Below are positions 9,075-17,994 of a stretch of 64,000 nt of DNA, one piece after another. The notes beneath the pieces were generated by a model. That model saw nothing but the letters and a program-made list of their open reading frames with translations, made no database searches and was not told the origin of the DNA. A program made the position numbers and the translations under genes. The first letter of the stretch is position 1, and each line of letters starts with the position of its first letter. The DNA is from Desulfobulbaceae bacterium DB1 (GTDB lineage Bacteria > Desulfobacterota > Desulfobulbia > Desulfobulbales > SURF-16). The stretch covers positions 372,001-436,000 of the forward strand of contig MQUF01000003.1 of the NCBI GenBank assembly GCA_001914235.1, in the 5' to 3' direction.

Positions 9075-9689
9075 TCAGCCGCAGTCAATTTCCTGGACCA
9101 GCAGTTCCCCTTTCTCCAGGGAAAAGACAATCCCTTTCTCTTTACGCATTTTTTCCATGATAATATGACGGGCAGGCCCGAAAACCATTTTCAGTTCATC
9201 CCTCGTGCAGGTCGGCAGGTAGACTCGCATCACCCGGGGGTCGTAAAAGCGGAAATAGAGGGTGTTGCGCTCTTCATCCTCCACCAGGATGAACCGGCGA
9301 AAATGGCTGACAACATCAAACAGGTCGTGCCGGGCAGTGAAAAAGATGCCCCAGCTGTTGCCCCATCCCTGCGCGGCAAGCCATTCGGCAAAACGTGATT
9401 TCGGCTTCAGCTCGACCAGATAAGGCGCGGCCTCGGCCAGCACCAGGGGCAGGTTTCCCTTGTAAAGACAGAGATATTCACAGTCGCACGACGCCAGCGC
9501 GTGGTAGATGCGCACATCCCGCGCCCCGTCCAGGATGGCGTAGAGTTTTGCGCCCGCTTGCCGGTCGACCAGGCTCCACAGACGGGTCAAGACCGTGCAT
9601 GCGTCTTCGGCGGTGTTCACCGGGAAAATCGTCATTTCCCTGCCGCGATCTTTGTTTTCTCCCGCCGGGAGATTTACAATTTCAGTCAT
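9075..9689 (-). CDS. DUF4123 domain protein (T6SS effector chaperone-like)
   Basis: The 204-residue protein matches the DUF4123 pattern: KLYAILDGARD near the start, LAEAAPYLVEL, WGIFFTARHDLFDVVSHFRRFI and FRFYDPRVMRVYLP. DUF4123 proteins act as chaperones that load effectors on VgrG or PAAR tips. The ATG at 9689 overlaps the stop of the upstream gene (ATGA). The cargo is probably encoded immediately downstream (the metallopeptidase) or upstream (the NlpC-like protein). Confidence 0.92.
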   Translation of the reverse strand: MTEIVNLPAGENKDRGREMTIFPVNTAEDACTVLTRLWSLVDRQAGAKLYAILDGARDVRIYHALASCDCEYLCLYKGNLPLVLAEAAPYLVELKPKSRFAEWLAAQGWGNSWGIFFTARHDLFDVVSHFRRFILVEDEERNTLYFRFYDPRVMRVYLPTCTRDELKMVFGPARHIIMEKMRKEKGIVFSLEKGELLVQEIDCG

Positions 9690-10519
9690 GGTTCGCAAAA
9701 GGGTGAGCCGTTTGCCGCGGCCGCTTTCAGTGTTGCCGCTTGGGCCGGGGCAATATCCTCAAGCGGATCCCGGGTCGGTGCGGGCCGGGCCGGCGGCGGT
9801 GGTGGGGGGGAGGACGGCGCGGCTTCGGTTTTTTTCCCGATGATAAAAAAGCCCCGGGATTTCGGCAGGTTGCGGAAAATGTCTGTTTTGTCGTCCGCCG
9901 CGGCTTCCGCCGGTAATCTTTCCCCGCCTTGGAGGATGCCGACAAATTGCAAGGCGCCGCGCCGGTAGGCGGTGACGTAATCCCGGGGCCGGCAGAAGCG
10001 GGGATCAAGGCTGCCCAGGGGAAATCCCGCTTCCCGGTATGCGTCAAAGAGCAGGCCGGAACTGTCAAGCAGGTGCGGAACGCGCTGGTGCAAATGGTTT
10101 TGTTGGCCTGACCGCAGCTGTCGCGTGATGTTCTTGGCGGAGAAGCGGATGGATTCGGGATGGTGGCAAAGGGAAAGAGGGTCGTCACCAAAGGCGCGGT
10201 CTTGGCGGCTTAATCCGGCGGCCTGGCTGACACGCTCATGGGCCTTGCGGTTGAGGTATCGGGGACGCACAACAAGGGCATGGGACGTTCCCTGCAAGGC
10301 GTCTTGCAGGCGGGCGGATCGTGTGCCCCCTTGCGGGACAATTTGACCGTTGCCGGTGTAAAGCATGACCTGGCTGAAATGGGCTGCCGCAAGAGCGCTG
10401 ACCAGGGCATTGGCCACATTGACCTGATGGTGATCAAAGTGAAATCCGCCGGTGAGGATGATGTCGCCGGGTTGCAGGGCAGCCGGGCTGATTTCCTCGC
10501 TGTTTGTTCCGGAGCGCAT
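9686..10519 (-). CDS. NlpC/P60 or YiiX-like fold protein with substituted catalytic residues
   Basis: The 277-residue protein begins with LQPGDIILTGG and FSQVMLYTGNGQIVPQGG, the opening of YiiX/NlpC permuted papain-fold proteins. It later has DSSGLLFDAYREAGF where the active-site DCSGL or FCSEL segment belongs. The usual catalytic His (SHV) reads Gln (SQV) and the usual Cys reads Ser (codon AGT). It therefore looks inactive or altered as a cysteine hydrolase. The C-terminal 45 residues are proline-rich. It heads the minus-strand operon with DUF4123 next. It could be a binding protein, an inactivated effector or a lipid-binding scaffold. Confidence 0.7.
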   Translation of the reverse strand: MRSGTNSEEISPAALQPGDIILTGGFHFDHHQVNVANALVSALAAAHFSQVMLYTGNGQIVPQGGTRSARLQDALQGTSHALVVRPRYLNRKAHERVSQAAGLSRQDRAFGDDPLSLCHHPESIRFSAKNITRQLRSGQQNHLHQRVPHLLDSSGLLFDAYREAGFPLGSLDPRFCRPRDYVTAYRRGALQFVGILQGGERLPAEAAADDKTDIFRNLPKSRGFFIIGKKTEAAPSSPPPPPPARPAPTRDPLEDIAPAQAATLKAAAANGSPFCEP

Positions 10520-10648
10520 TTTTTTAGCTATCCGATGGATTCGTCATTTTCATTTTTCCCCTCTCGTGCCAAATCAAAAAGAGGACTCGGCTGACAGGTG
10601 GATATCTTATTGTATTTTCTGGTCATTTCCGGCGGTGTTTCATTGAGC

Positions 10649-10731
10649 ATATCGCACACCAACGAGCCTTGTCAACACGCAATGGCTTTCTTTTTTACCT
10701 TTTGACAAACAGTGCTGAAGAGAAATACAGT
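10649..10731 (+). promoter_or_regulatory. sigma-70 promoter with conserved upstream block (copy 1)
   Basis: TTGACA at 10702-10707, an 18 bp spacer and TACAGT at 10726-10731 form a promoter ahead of the gene at 10792. Upstream are ATCGCACAC (10651-10659) and TGTCAAC (10670-10676), and a T-run with TACC precedes the -35 box. The same three blocks recur before the gene at 11691 with nearly equal spacing, which suggests a shared operator or activator site. Confidence 0.65.
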
Positions 10732-10791
10732 ATCTCAGGATACATTGTTGCCGGTTTGCCGGATAAATGATGCAAAAAATGAGGAAAGCAC

Positions 10792-11466
10792 ATGGCCTTT
10801 GTTTTTGAAATTCCCAGCCTGCTTGAAATTTGCGGGAAATTTGCCTGCCCGCCCGAGGTGCAGTCCGTGGCGGCGGAAAATCTCGCGCCATCCGTATTTA
10901 TCAATACGTTGCAGCAGGGGAAAAAAAGCCTTGAGGCGGTGCATTCCCTGGCCCGCATGATGCCGGATGAGAAATCGGTGGAATGGGCGGTAGGGAGCGC
11001 CAAGATGGGAGGCGCGGTTGCCGGCCTGTCGGATGAAGAGATGAAGGCGCTCGATGCAGCCCTCGACTGGGCGGAAAATCCCGGAACAGAGGCCCAGGCA
11101 ACGGCATTCAATGCCGCACAGGGATTATCGCCGTCCTCGCCGTCCTATTGGGCCGCCAATGCCGCCGCTTTTGCCCAGCCGGCAACGGAATTAGCCGCAA
11201 TGGCAGGCGATGCCTCTTCCCATTTTGCCGCGGGAGCGGTTCTGCTTGCCGCCGGACAGGCTGCGACCGGAGCCTCGGCGGGAATACCGCAAACGGCAAT
11301 GGAGGTGCCGATCCCGCAAGGGGCTGTGGCGCAGGCCATGGGTGAGGCGGCCGTGCCCGAGGTTGCCGCCATGACCCCCAAGCAGCTTGAGGAAACGGCA
11401 AAACTGCTGGAACCCTTTATCAAAAAGGGCCTGGAGATAGCCGAAACCGTGCCCGGTTGGAGCTGA
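10792..11466 (+). CDS. DUF6931 family protein, T6SS-associated
   Basis: The 224-residue protein carries the DUF6931 pattern: FINTLQQGKKSLEAVHSLARMMPDEKSVEWAVGS, then LSDEEMKALDAALDWAENPGTEAQATAFNAAQG and SPSYWAANAAAFA. The C-terminal third is alanine-rich. The family occurs near T6SS genes, but its job is unknown. A 225 bp gap follows before the LysM gene, and both have the same type of promoter, so they are probably co-regulated but separately transcribed. Confidence 0.8.
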   Translation: MAFVFEIPSLLEICGKFACPPEVQSVAAENLAPSVFINTLQQGKKSLEAVHSLARMMPDEKSVEWAVGSAKMGGAVAGLSDEEMKALDAALDWAENPGTEAQATAFNAAQGLSPSSPSYWAANAAAFAQPATELAAMAGDASSHFAAGAVLLAAGQAATGASAGIPQTAMEVPIPQGAVAQAMGEAAVPEVAAMTPKQLEETAKLLEPFIKKGLEIAETVPGWS

Positions 11467-11581
11467 GCAACTCAAGGCTCACGGATTGTCGCTCAAGGCA
11501 GAGGGCCCGCAATTCGTGCCGCTTCGGTGAGCTGATCCCTGTCGTAGTTCATGTGCCGATTATGCTTTCTTTCCGAAGATA

Positions 11582-11662
11582 TCGCAAACAGGTGATTCGT
11601 GTCAACCGGAGACAGCAGGCGTTTTTTACCTTTTGACAGCTCGTAATGAATCGGCTTACAAT
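11582..11662 (+). promoter_or_regulatory. sigma-70 promoter with conserved upstream block (copy 2)
   Basis: TTGACA at 11633-11638, an 18 bp spacer and TACAAT at 11657-11662 precede the LysM protein gene. ATCGCAAAC (11581-11589) and TGTCAAC (11600-11606) lie upstream in the same order as in copy 1. TGTCAA and TTGACA form an inverted repeat spanning 39 bp (38 bp in copy 1). Confidence 0.7.
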
Positions 11663-11690
11663 AAATAATTGAACAAAAAGGGAGTCTGCC

Positions 11691-12401
11691 ATGAGCACCA
11701 AACATGTGGTCCGCCAAGGGGACTGTATTTCCAGCATTGCCGAAAAATACGGTCATTTCTGGGAAACGATCTGGAACCATTCCGACAACGCGGATTTGAA
11801 AAATGTGCGCCAGGACCCCAATGTCCTGCTTGCCGAAGATGTGGTCATGGTTCCCGACGTGGAAGAAAAACAGGAAAGCGGGGGAACGGACGAGCGGCAC
11901 AGGTTTAAGAAAAAAGGGGTGCCGGCGAAAATCCGGCTGAAGATCATGCGGGAGCCGCCTCCGGATGCCGGTGGTTCCCAGGAATCCGGCGACGTCATCC
12001 AGAGCACGGCGAGCACTCCCCAGGATGAGACGCGCCCGGACCTGCCGTACCGTCTTGAAATTGACGGCCAGGTGACGGCAGGCTCCACGGACGGCGAAGG
12101 CATGATTGAGTTTTCCATCCCGCCCGGCGCCCGGCGCGGCAAGGTTATCCTCGAACCGAACACCACCCGTGCAAAAGAAATTCCCCTTATGCTGGGCGCG
12201 CTGGATCCGGTCAGCGAAACCCGCGGGGTCAAGCAGCGACTGGCCAATCTCGGTTTTGACTGCGGCAATACCAATGATGATGCAATAACGGAAGAAGCGG
12301 AGGCCGCCCTGCGCTTTTTCCAGGAAGAATATGGGCTTGAGGTCAGCGGCGCGGTCGATGACGCGACCCGGAACAAGCTGAAAGAGATTCACGGCAGCTG
12401 A
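11691..12401 (+). CDS. LysM and peptidoglycan-binding-domain protein
   Basis: The 236-residue protein starts with a LysM motif (HVVRQGDCISSIAEKYG through VLLAEDVVMVPD, about residues 5-55). It ends with a PG_binding_1 domain (GVKQRLANLGFD, AEAALRFFQEEYGLEVSGAVDDATRNKL, about 175-233). A middle segment (80-160) has a beta-sandwich-like pattern (LPYRLEIDGQ, GMIEFSIPPGA). No signal peptide is present, so export would need T6SS or another route. It lies 19 bp before the metzincin-like gene, suggesting one operon and possible cell-wall targeting for delivered cargo. Confidence 0.85.
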   Translation: MSTKHVVRQGDCISSIAEKYGHFWETIWNHSDNADLKNVRQDPNVLLAEDVVMVPDVEEKQESGGTDERHRFKKKGVPAKIRLKIMREPPPDAGGSQESGDVIQSTASTPQDETRPDLPYRLEIDGQVTAGSTDGEGMIEFSIPPGARRGKVILEPNTTRAKEIPLMLGALDPVSETRGVKQRLANLGFDCGNTNDDAITEEAEAALRFFQEEYGLEVSGAVDDATRNKLKEIHGS

Positions 12402-12420
12402 ACAACAGGGGGAGGGAACA

Positions 12421-14157
12421 ATGCCGGCCGACGAAAGAGTGCGGATAACGTTTCGCAGGGTGTTTGTCCGCAGGGACGCGGATACCTTCGGTTCGGGGGA
12501 ATGGTATTTTCATGCCTCGGTGGATGGCACCAATGTCGGGGAGCGGAGCCGGATATTTAACGCGGTGGAGCAGCGCTTCATCAATTTCGAACCCGCGCAA
12601 TGGCGGGCCGAGGTCAATGTCCGTGACGGCCATGAAATCCATCTGCGTTTTGCCGCCTATGACGAGGACGTCATCAACGACGATCATCTGGGCACCATTG
12701 ACGTAAATCTCACTCCCCTGCGTCAGGGCACCTGGCGTCGCTCCACCGGATATTACACGGTGGAGTGGACGGTGGAGCTTTCGGTGCTCGGCCGTTTTGC
12801 CCGCCATACGCCGCCGACAATTTTCGCCACCCGCCAGCATCACGGCAGTGTCACCTGCACCACGGTTTCCGGCGCCACCCATGAGGCGCGCTTCGAGCTT
12901 TGCCCGGTCCGGCCCGTGCCGCCGGACGGGTCGCTGCCGAGCAGGCCGCCGCTGTCCCCGTCCGCGGCCCTGCTGCCGGCCCAGCGCTGCACGGATCTGA
13001 ACGTCATCGCGCCTGGCGACAACATCAACATCATTCCCAACCCGGCGGTGATCCCCATCCTGGCCGCGGTGGAAGCCACCAATCAGACCGCGGCGCGCAT
13101 CGAGTTCACCTATTATCATCCCGGATCGCTTAATTTCACCGATGATGATCCCCGGCTGGAATGGAGCGTGGTGTCGGTGGCGGGCGGCGGCGCGGTTGAT
13201 TTCGTCGGCCGGCCCAGGGGGCGCCGGGTGCTGGTCTACGGCACCCATGAAGGAGAGGTGCGGCTGGAAGTGCGCTTCCAGGGGGCGCTTTTTGCCCAGT
13301 ACCGGGCGCTGGTTCGTTCCATCCGGCAGATTCCCTTCCGCGCCAATATCCTGAACGGCCCCGGCCGATCAAGCCAACCCCGGGCCACACCGGATAATGT
13401 CCGCGCCCATCTCGATATCGTTAACCGCATTCTGCGGCAGGCGGCCCTGGAGCTTGTTCCGGACACCAATACCACCCGCACCCATAGCGCCAGGGCCACC
13501 GACCATGACGGCATTTTCAGGATCAGCGTCACCGCCGGGCGGACCAGGCGCATCGCGGATACCGGTTTTGCCGTTGCCACCCGGCTCAACTATCGGCGGG
13601 GGGTGTTTAATTTCGCCTACATTCATTCCGATGCCGGCGGCAATCTCGGCGCGGCCACCGATTACCCGGCAAACGGGGCGGGAGCGACCATCACCGACAA
13701 CGGCAGCCCGTCAACCTCGTGGATTCTGCCTTCCGGGGTTGATCCGGACGGCGCGGCCGGCACCGTCACCATGAATCTGCTGGCCGCCCGGGAAAGAAAC
13801 ACCGGCACCTATCCGCAGCTTGCCGCCATGTATGTCACCGATGCCAACGGCGACCCGGCCAATGCCGCGGCCCAGTTCACCTATGCCGGCACCATTGCCC
13901 ATGAGCTGGGCCATGTTCTTGCCCTGGGCCATCGGGTGGAAGGGGTGCCGGAAAGCGCGCCGGGCGCCGGTGATCAACGGGATATGACGGCGGCCGACGC
14001 CCCGGCCGCGCTTGTTGCCGGAGGAATCTTCTGGGACGGACTGCTGGTGCCGCCCGGGGAAAACGTCATGCACTGGATCAATCCGACAACCCAGGCCCAG
14101 GATTTCGACATCATCCAGGCCCGGGCCATGCACCAGAGTCCGGTGGTGCCGCCATGA
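12421..14157 (+). CDS. C2-like plus metzincin-type zinc peptidase, candidate effector
   Basis: The 578-residue protein begins with a beta-rich, C2-like region (residues 1-120, HLRFAAYDEDVINDDHLG). It ends with a clear metzincin signature: HELGHVLALGH at about residue 494 (HExxHxxGxxH) and a Met-turn ENVMHW near 550. No signal sequence is visible. It follows the LysM protein and overlaps the next gene by 4 bp. The peptidase motif is seen directly. Delivery by T6SS and the role as toxin are inferred from the neighbours. Confidence 0.85.
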   Translation: MPADERVRITFRRVFVRRDADTFGSGEWYFHASVDGTNVGERSRIFNAVEQRFINFEPAQWRAEVNVRDGHEIHLRFAAYDEDVINDDHLGTIDVNLTPLRQGTWRRSTGYYTVEWTVELSVLGRFARHTPPTIFATRQHHGSVTCTTVSGATHEARFELCPVRPVPPDGSLPSRPPLSPSAALLPAQRCTDLNVIAPGDNINIIPNPAVIPILAAVEATNQTAARIEFTYYHPGSLNFTDDDPRLEWSVVSVAGGGAVDFVGRPRGRRVLVYGTHEGEVRLEVRFQGALFAQYRALVRSIRQIPFRANILNGPGRSSQPRATPDNVRAHLDIVNRILRQAALELVPDTNTTRTHSARATDHDGIFRISVTAGRTRRIADTGFAVATRLNYRRGVFNFAYIHSDAGGNLGAATDYPANGAGATITDNGSPSTSWILPSGVDPDGAAGTVTMNLLAARERNTGTYPQLAAMYVTDANGDPANAAAQFTYAGTIAHELGHVLALGHRVEGVPESAPGAGDQRDMTAADAPAALVAGGIFWDGLLVPPGENVMHWINPTTQAQDFDIIQARAMHQSPVVPP

Positions 14158-15059
14158 TGCGCTTTGCCTGTTTTGTTCTCCCGCTGCTGGTGCTGCTGGG
14201 CGCGGCGGCTGTCCATGCTGAAAAAAACAATGAGAAAACGGTGAGCTCCATGAGTGAAAACGGCACAAACGCAATTCCTCCTGAAAAACAGATCATAGTC
14301 GATGCCCTGGGACTGGCCCGGAGTATGCGGGCCGAGGACCATGCCGAACTGCTGGCCCGGCTCACATCCCCTGATTTTCTGGCTGAACTGGACGACGAGA
14401 CGGCCTATTCCGGCCGCCCCGAACGTCTGCGTTTGCGCCGCATCATGGATGAACTGACCCGCAATCCCCTGGCCGGCGCCCGCCAGGTCCTGGTGGCCCT
14501 GACAACCAGCCGGGTGTTCATGGCTGAGGATGCCCGCATTGACCTGCTGATTGCGGCCAGCAGCGTGATCAAGCCGCCACCGCCGGAAGTTGTCCGCTTC
14601 TGGGATGCTCACTGGCAGCCGGACGACGGTTTTTCCAACCTGACGGTTGCGGCGGTGGTGAAAAACGGCGACGAGGCGGCGGTTGCCCTGCTGGAAAAAA
14701 AGATGGCAAACCCCGATTTTGACATGGAGGAGAAACTGCACTGGCTGCACGGCCCGCTGCTCAGCCATCGTCTCGACCTGCCGTTGCTTCAATCCTGCGA
14801 GCGGATGCTGCTGACCGGCCTGCCCGCTGATCTTGAAGTCAAACTGGTGGAAACACTCTTTGATTACCGGCCGCGGGAGTGGTATCTGCCCTCAATTCCC
14901 TATAATCCGCCGCTGCTTGAAACAGCGGGCGAAGCCGTGCTGCTGCAGGTGCAAAAGATCGGGGTCATGGCGCGTGAACGGTTTGCCCTTGATGCGCGGC
15001 TGGAAGCCCGGGTGAAAATGACCCTGGAGCAGGTGCAAAAACTGCTTGAGGCGCGGTAG
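14154..15059 (+). CDS. exported helical protein, possible partner or immunity protein
   Basis: The 301-residue protein has a good signal peptide (residues 1-22, cleavage near VHA-EK) and a mainly helical body with HEAT-like helix pairs. No enzyme motif was found. Its ATG overlaps the stop of the metzincin-like gene (ATGATG). The pairing of a leaderless putative toxin with an exported partner is typical of periplasmic immunity, but nothing in its own sequence proves that. It could instead be an accessory protein. Confidence 0.75.
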   Translation: MMRFACFVLPLLVLLGAAAVHAEKNNEKTVSSMSENGTNAIPPEKQIIVDALGLARSMRAEDHAELLARLTSPDFLAELDDETAYSGRPERLRLRRIMDELTRNPLAGARQVLVALTTSRVFMAEDARIDLLIAASSVIKPPPPEVVRFWDAHWQPDDGFSNLTVAAVVKNGDEAAVALLEKKMANPDFDMEEKLHWLHGPLLSHRLDLPLLQSCERMLLTGLPADLEVKLVETLFDYRPREWYLPSIPYNPPLLETAGEAVLLQVQKIGVMARERFALDARLEARVKMTLEQVQKLLEAR

Positions 15060-15123
15060 GTTGGCTTCTTTGTTTTTGACGTGCCGATGGATTTTTAACC
15101 CGTGGTTATTTTTGATCATAAAT

Positions 15124-15256
15124 GATGAACTCGTAAAAAGTCTGTTTTCACCACGGAGTACACAGAGGTCGCAGAGAAAATATTTTTAATTACAATTAGT
15201 TATCTCTGTGGCCTCTGTGACCTCTGTGGTTAATTGTCAGTTTTCACGAAATCATC
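15124..15256. repeat. 133 bp palindromic repeat element, copy A
   Basis: The element starts with GATGAACTCGTAAAAA and ends with the near-complement TTTTCACGAAATCATC. Inside are inverted runs of CACAGAGG/CCTCTGTG type, so the transcript could fold into a long hairpin. Copy B at 37891-38024 has almost the same length and ends. It lies between the exported protein gene and the hybrid kinase, just 12 bp before the kinase start. Confidence 0.8.
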
Positions 15257-15268
15257 AACTGGGTCCAC

Positions 15269-17944
15269 ATGCAAAAAAATGCCTTGCTGAAATTTTTATC
15301 ACTCACATTCTTTTCCCTCACAACGGTTCTTGCCGTTGCCGTTCATCCGCTCTGGGCGAAAGACCGTGTCAAGGTAGGCATATTTCAGAACAAACCGATT
15401 GTCTATGATGAGGGCGGGCCGAAAGGACTCTTTGTCGAGGTTCTTGACCACGTCGCCGCACAAGAAAATTGGCAACTGGAATATGTCACCTGTGAACTGA
15501 AGGACTGTCTTGAGCTTATCAAGGAAAACAAGATCGACCTGATGACCTCCTTGGGCCAAACGCCTGAACGAGAGGCGGATTTTCTTTTTTCCAGGGAACC
15601 GGTCTGGACATTCTGGGGCACGGTCTATTCCCGTGATCTGCGTATCAGCGGTATTCTGGATTTAAAAGATAAGAAAATCGGGGTCAGGAGAAAAAATAAA
15701 ATCACCGAGGCCTTGCAGGAATTACTGACGGCGTTTCAAATACCCGTGCATTATGTCGAGTTTGATAATTATGAGGAGGCTTTTGCCGCTTTCGGCAACA
15801 ATGAAGTGGATGCGGTGGCGGTGAATAACACCTATGGGTTTGACAAGCAGAAGATGCATTCGTTCCATAAGACGCCGATCGTCTTTCATCCTTTTTCCGC
15901 CTATTTTGCTGTTGCGCGTCACGGGGGCAATCCAGGGCTGTTGCGAGTCATTGACGGCCACGTTGCACGGTTGAAGACGGATGAAGGGTCGATTTTTCAT
16001 GCATTTGAACAAAAATGGTTCGCCGGTCCGCCGACATACTGGACACCGAAAAGAATCGCCATTTTCAGCATCACTTTTTTGGTTTTTTCCGCCTGTCTCA
16101 TGGCTTTCTGGCGATATCGCTCCCTGGTCGCCATCAATAAGGAGCTGACGGATACCATCGCGGAACGGAAAAAGGCGGAAGAGGCCCTGCAACTGGCGCA
16201 GAGCGGCCTGGAAAGACGGGTCGCGGAAAGGACGGCGGAACTCCGGCAGGAAATAGAAAGCCGCACGACCCTGGAAAAGCAATTGCAGAAGGAGCGCGAC
16301 TTTCTCGATGCCGTGCTGAACAATATCGAAGACGGAGTGGCTGCCTGTAATGAGAAGGGGGTGTTGACCCTGTTCAACCGTGCCGCCCGCCGGTTTCACG
16401 GTCTGTCGGAAAAGCCCATTCCCGCCGATGAATGGGCCAGACATTATGATTTGTTTTTGGCGGACGGCGTCACCCGGATGGAAAAGAAGGATATCCCCTT
16501 GTTTCGTTCGTTGCACGGCGAGTTTGTCAAGGATTATGAAATGGTCATCGCCCCGGAAAAAGGCAAAAAACGGTTTGTTCTGGCCTCCTCTCAACCCCTG
16601 GTTGATGCCCAGGGCAACCGGCTGGGCGCGGTCGCCTCCATGCATGATGTAACCGAGCGCAAGCGGGCCGAGGATGCCTTGAAAAAGGCCCACGAGGAAC
16701 TGGAAAAAAAGGTGGAGCTCCGCACCCGTGAACTGCGGCAAAGCAATGAGGATCTGGCGCGGGAAATTGTCGAGCGGGAAAAAATCGAAAGCCAGCTGCG
16801 CCAGGCGTATAAGATGGAAGCCATCGGCACCCTGGCCGGCGGCATTGCCCATGATTTCAATAATATCCTGACAGCCATACTTGGCTATGCGGAATTGTCA
16901 TTGATTGAAACGACTGACGATAATCCCGCAAAGGCGGATATCGAGCAGATTTTCCTGGCGGCCAATCGCGCCAAGGAACTGGTCAGGCAGATTCTCACCT
17001 TCAGCCGCAAGGGGGAGGAGATTCTGCAACCGGTAAAACCCTCTTTCATCATCAACGAGGCGTTGAAGCTGATGCGCGCTTCATTGCCGAGCACCATAGA
17101 GATCCGGGAAGAAATTGATCCGGCCTGCGGTTTTATTCTGGCAAATCCGACTCATGTCCATCAGGTGCTGGTGAATCTCTGCACCAACGCACTGCATGCG
17201 ATGGAAGATGAAAAAGGGGTTGTAACGGTGACCCTGGCACGGATCGAACTGCGGGGAGAAGACATCCTGGATGCCCCAGGAAGTGCCCCGGGTCCTTTCA
17301 TTGCGCTGACGGTACGTGATACCGGGCAGGGGATGAGCGCGGCGACGGTGCAACGAATTTTCGAGCCCTATTTTACCACCAAGGAAATCGGCAAGGGCAG
17401 TGGGATGGGCCTGGCCGTGGTTCACGGAATCGTGCAACGCTGCGGCGGCTTTATCACGGTGGAAAGCAGCCCGGGGCAGGGCAGCACCTTTACGGTCTTT
17501 TTCCCCGCTATCGCGGAAGAAAGTAATATCGCCGTTGAAGTGCGGCAACCGGAACCACTGCCCACGGGCAGGGAGCGCCTTTTGATCGTGGACGATGAGG
17601 CCGGCATTGCCGGCATGTACAAGATGACCCTGGAGCGTCTTGGTTATGACGTCACGGCAAAGACCGACAGCAAGGAGACTTTAGAGCTGTTCCGGTCATT
17701 TCCCGGCAATTTTGACCTGCTCCTGACCGATCAGACCATGCCGCATCTGTCCGGCTTCGAACTGGCTGAAGAGGTGCTGAAAATACGTCCGGATATTCCC
17801 ATAATTCTCTGCACGGGCTACAGTTCCCGGATAACCGAAGAAAAGGCCGTGCAACTGGGGATAAAGAGATTTGCCATGAAGCCTGTTGAAAGAAAGGTGT
17901 TGGCGAAAATGGTTCGGGAGGTTCTGGATGCGCGGGAGAGGTAA
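15269..17944 (+). CDS. hybrid sensor histidine kinase with periplasmic solute-binding sensor
   Basis: The 891-residue protein has a signal/anchor, an SBP_bac_3-like sensor (about 31-250, with DRVKVGIFQNKPI and DLMTSLGQTPERE) and a membrane segment near 262-285. A coiled coil follows, then a PAS domain (345-460) and a second coiled coil. The kinase core comes next: HisKA with GGIAHDFNN (phospho-His near 528), then HATPase with DTGQGM and GSGMGLAVVHG. A receiver domain ends the protein (LLIVDDE, acceptor Asp in LLTDQTM near 819, CTGYS, Lys in MKP). It should sense a small solute and pass phosphate to a separate Hpt or regulator, none of which is adjacent. Repeat A sits immediately upstream. Confidence 0.92.
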   Translation: MQKNALLKFLSLTFFSLTTVLAVAVHPLWAKDRVKVGIFQNKPIVYDEGGPKGLFVEVLDHVAAQENWQLEYVTCELKDCLELIKENKIDLMTSLGQTPEREADFLFSREPVWTFWGTVYSRDLRISGILDLKDKKIGVRRKNKITEALQELLTAFQIPVHYVEFDNYEEAFAAFGNNEVDAVAVNNTYGFDKQKMHSFHKTPIVFHPFSAYFAVARHGGNPGLLRVIDGHVARLKTDEGSIFHAFEQKWFAGPPTYWTPKRIAIFSITFLVFSACLMAFWRYRSLVAINKELTDTIAERKKAEEALQLAQSGLERRVAERTAELRQEIESRTTLEKQLQKERDFLDAVLNNIEDGVAACNEKGVLTLFNRAARRFHGLSEKPIPADEWARHYDLFLADGVTRMEKKDIPLFRSLHGEFVKDYEMVIAPEKGKKRFVLASSQPLVDAQGNRLGAVASMHDVTERKRAEDALKKAHEELEKKVELRTRELRQSNEDLAREIVEREKIESQLRQAYKMEAIGTLAGGIAHDFNNILTAILGYAELSLIETTDDNPAKADIEQIFLAANRAKELVRQILTFSRKGEEILQPVKPSFIINEALKLMRASLPSTIEIREEIDPACGFILANPTHVHQVLVNLCTNALHAMEDEKGVVTVTLARIELRGEDILDAPGSAPGPFIALTVRDTGQGMSAATVQRIFEPYFTTKEIGKGSGMGLAVVHGIVQRCGGFITVESSPGQGSTFTVFFPAIAEESNIAVEVRQPEPLPTGRERLLIVDDEAGIAGMYKMTLERLGYDVTAKTDSKETLELFRSFPGNFDLLLTDQTMPHLSGFELAEEVLKIRPDIPIILCTGYSSRITEEKAVQLGIKRFAMKPVERKVLAKMVREVLDARER

Positions 17945-17994
17945 AGGTGGTGCTTATCAAATGCGGTGTTTTCTCCCAGGGATTTTGTACCTTG

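Noticed and set aside
11493-12392. 299-residue minus-strand frame over the LysM gene
   Set aside because: The + strand has LysM and peptidoglycan-binding motifs and a good promoter; the antisense frame has no support.
1-15060. A complete T6SS
   Set aside because: Only accessory and candidate cargo genes were seen; no TssB/C sheath, TssM/L/K, ClpV, Hcp or VgrG gene is in the window, so the core must lie elsewhere if present.
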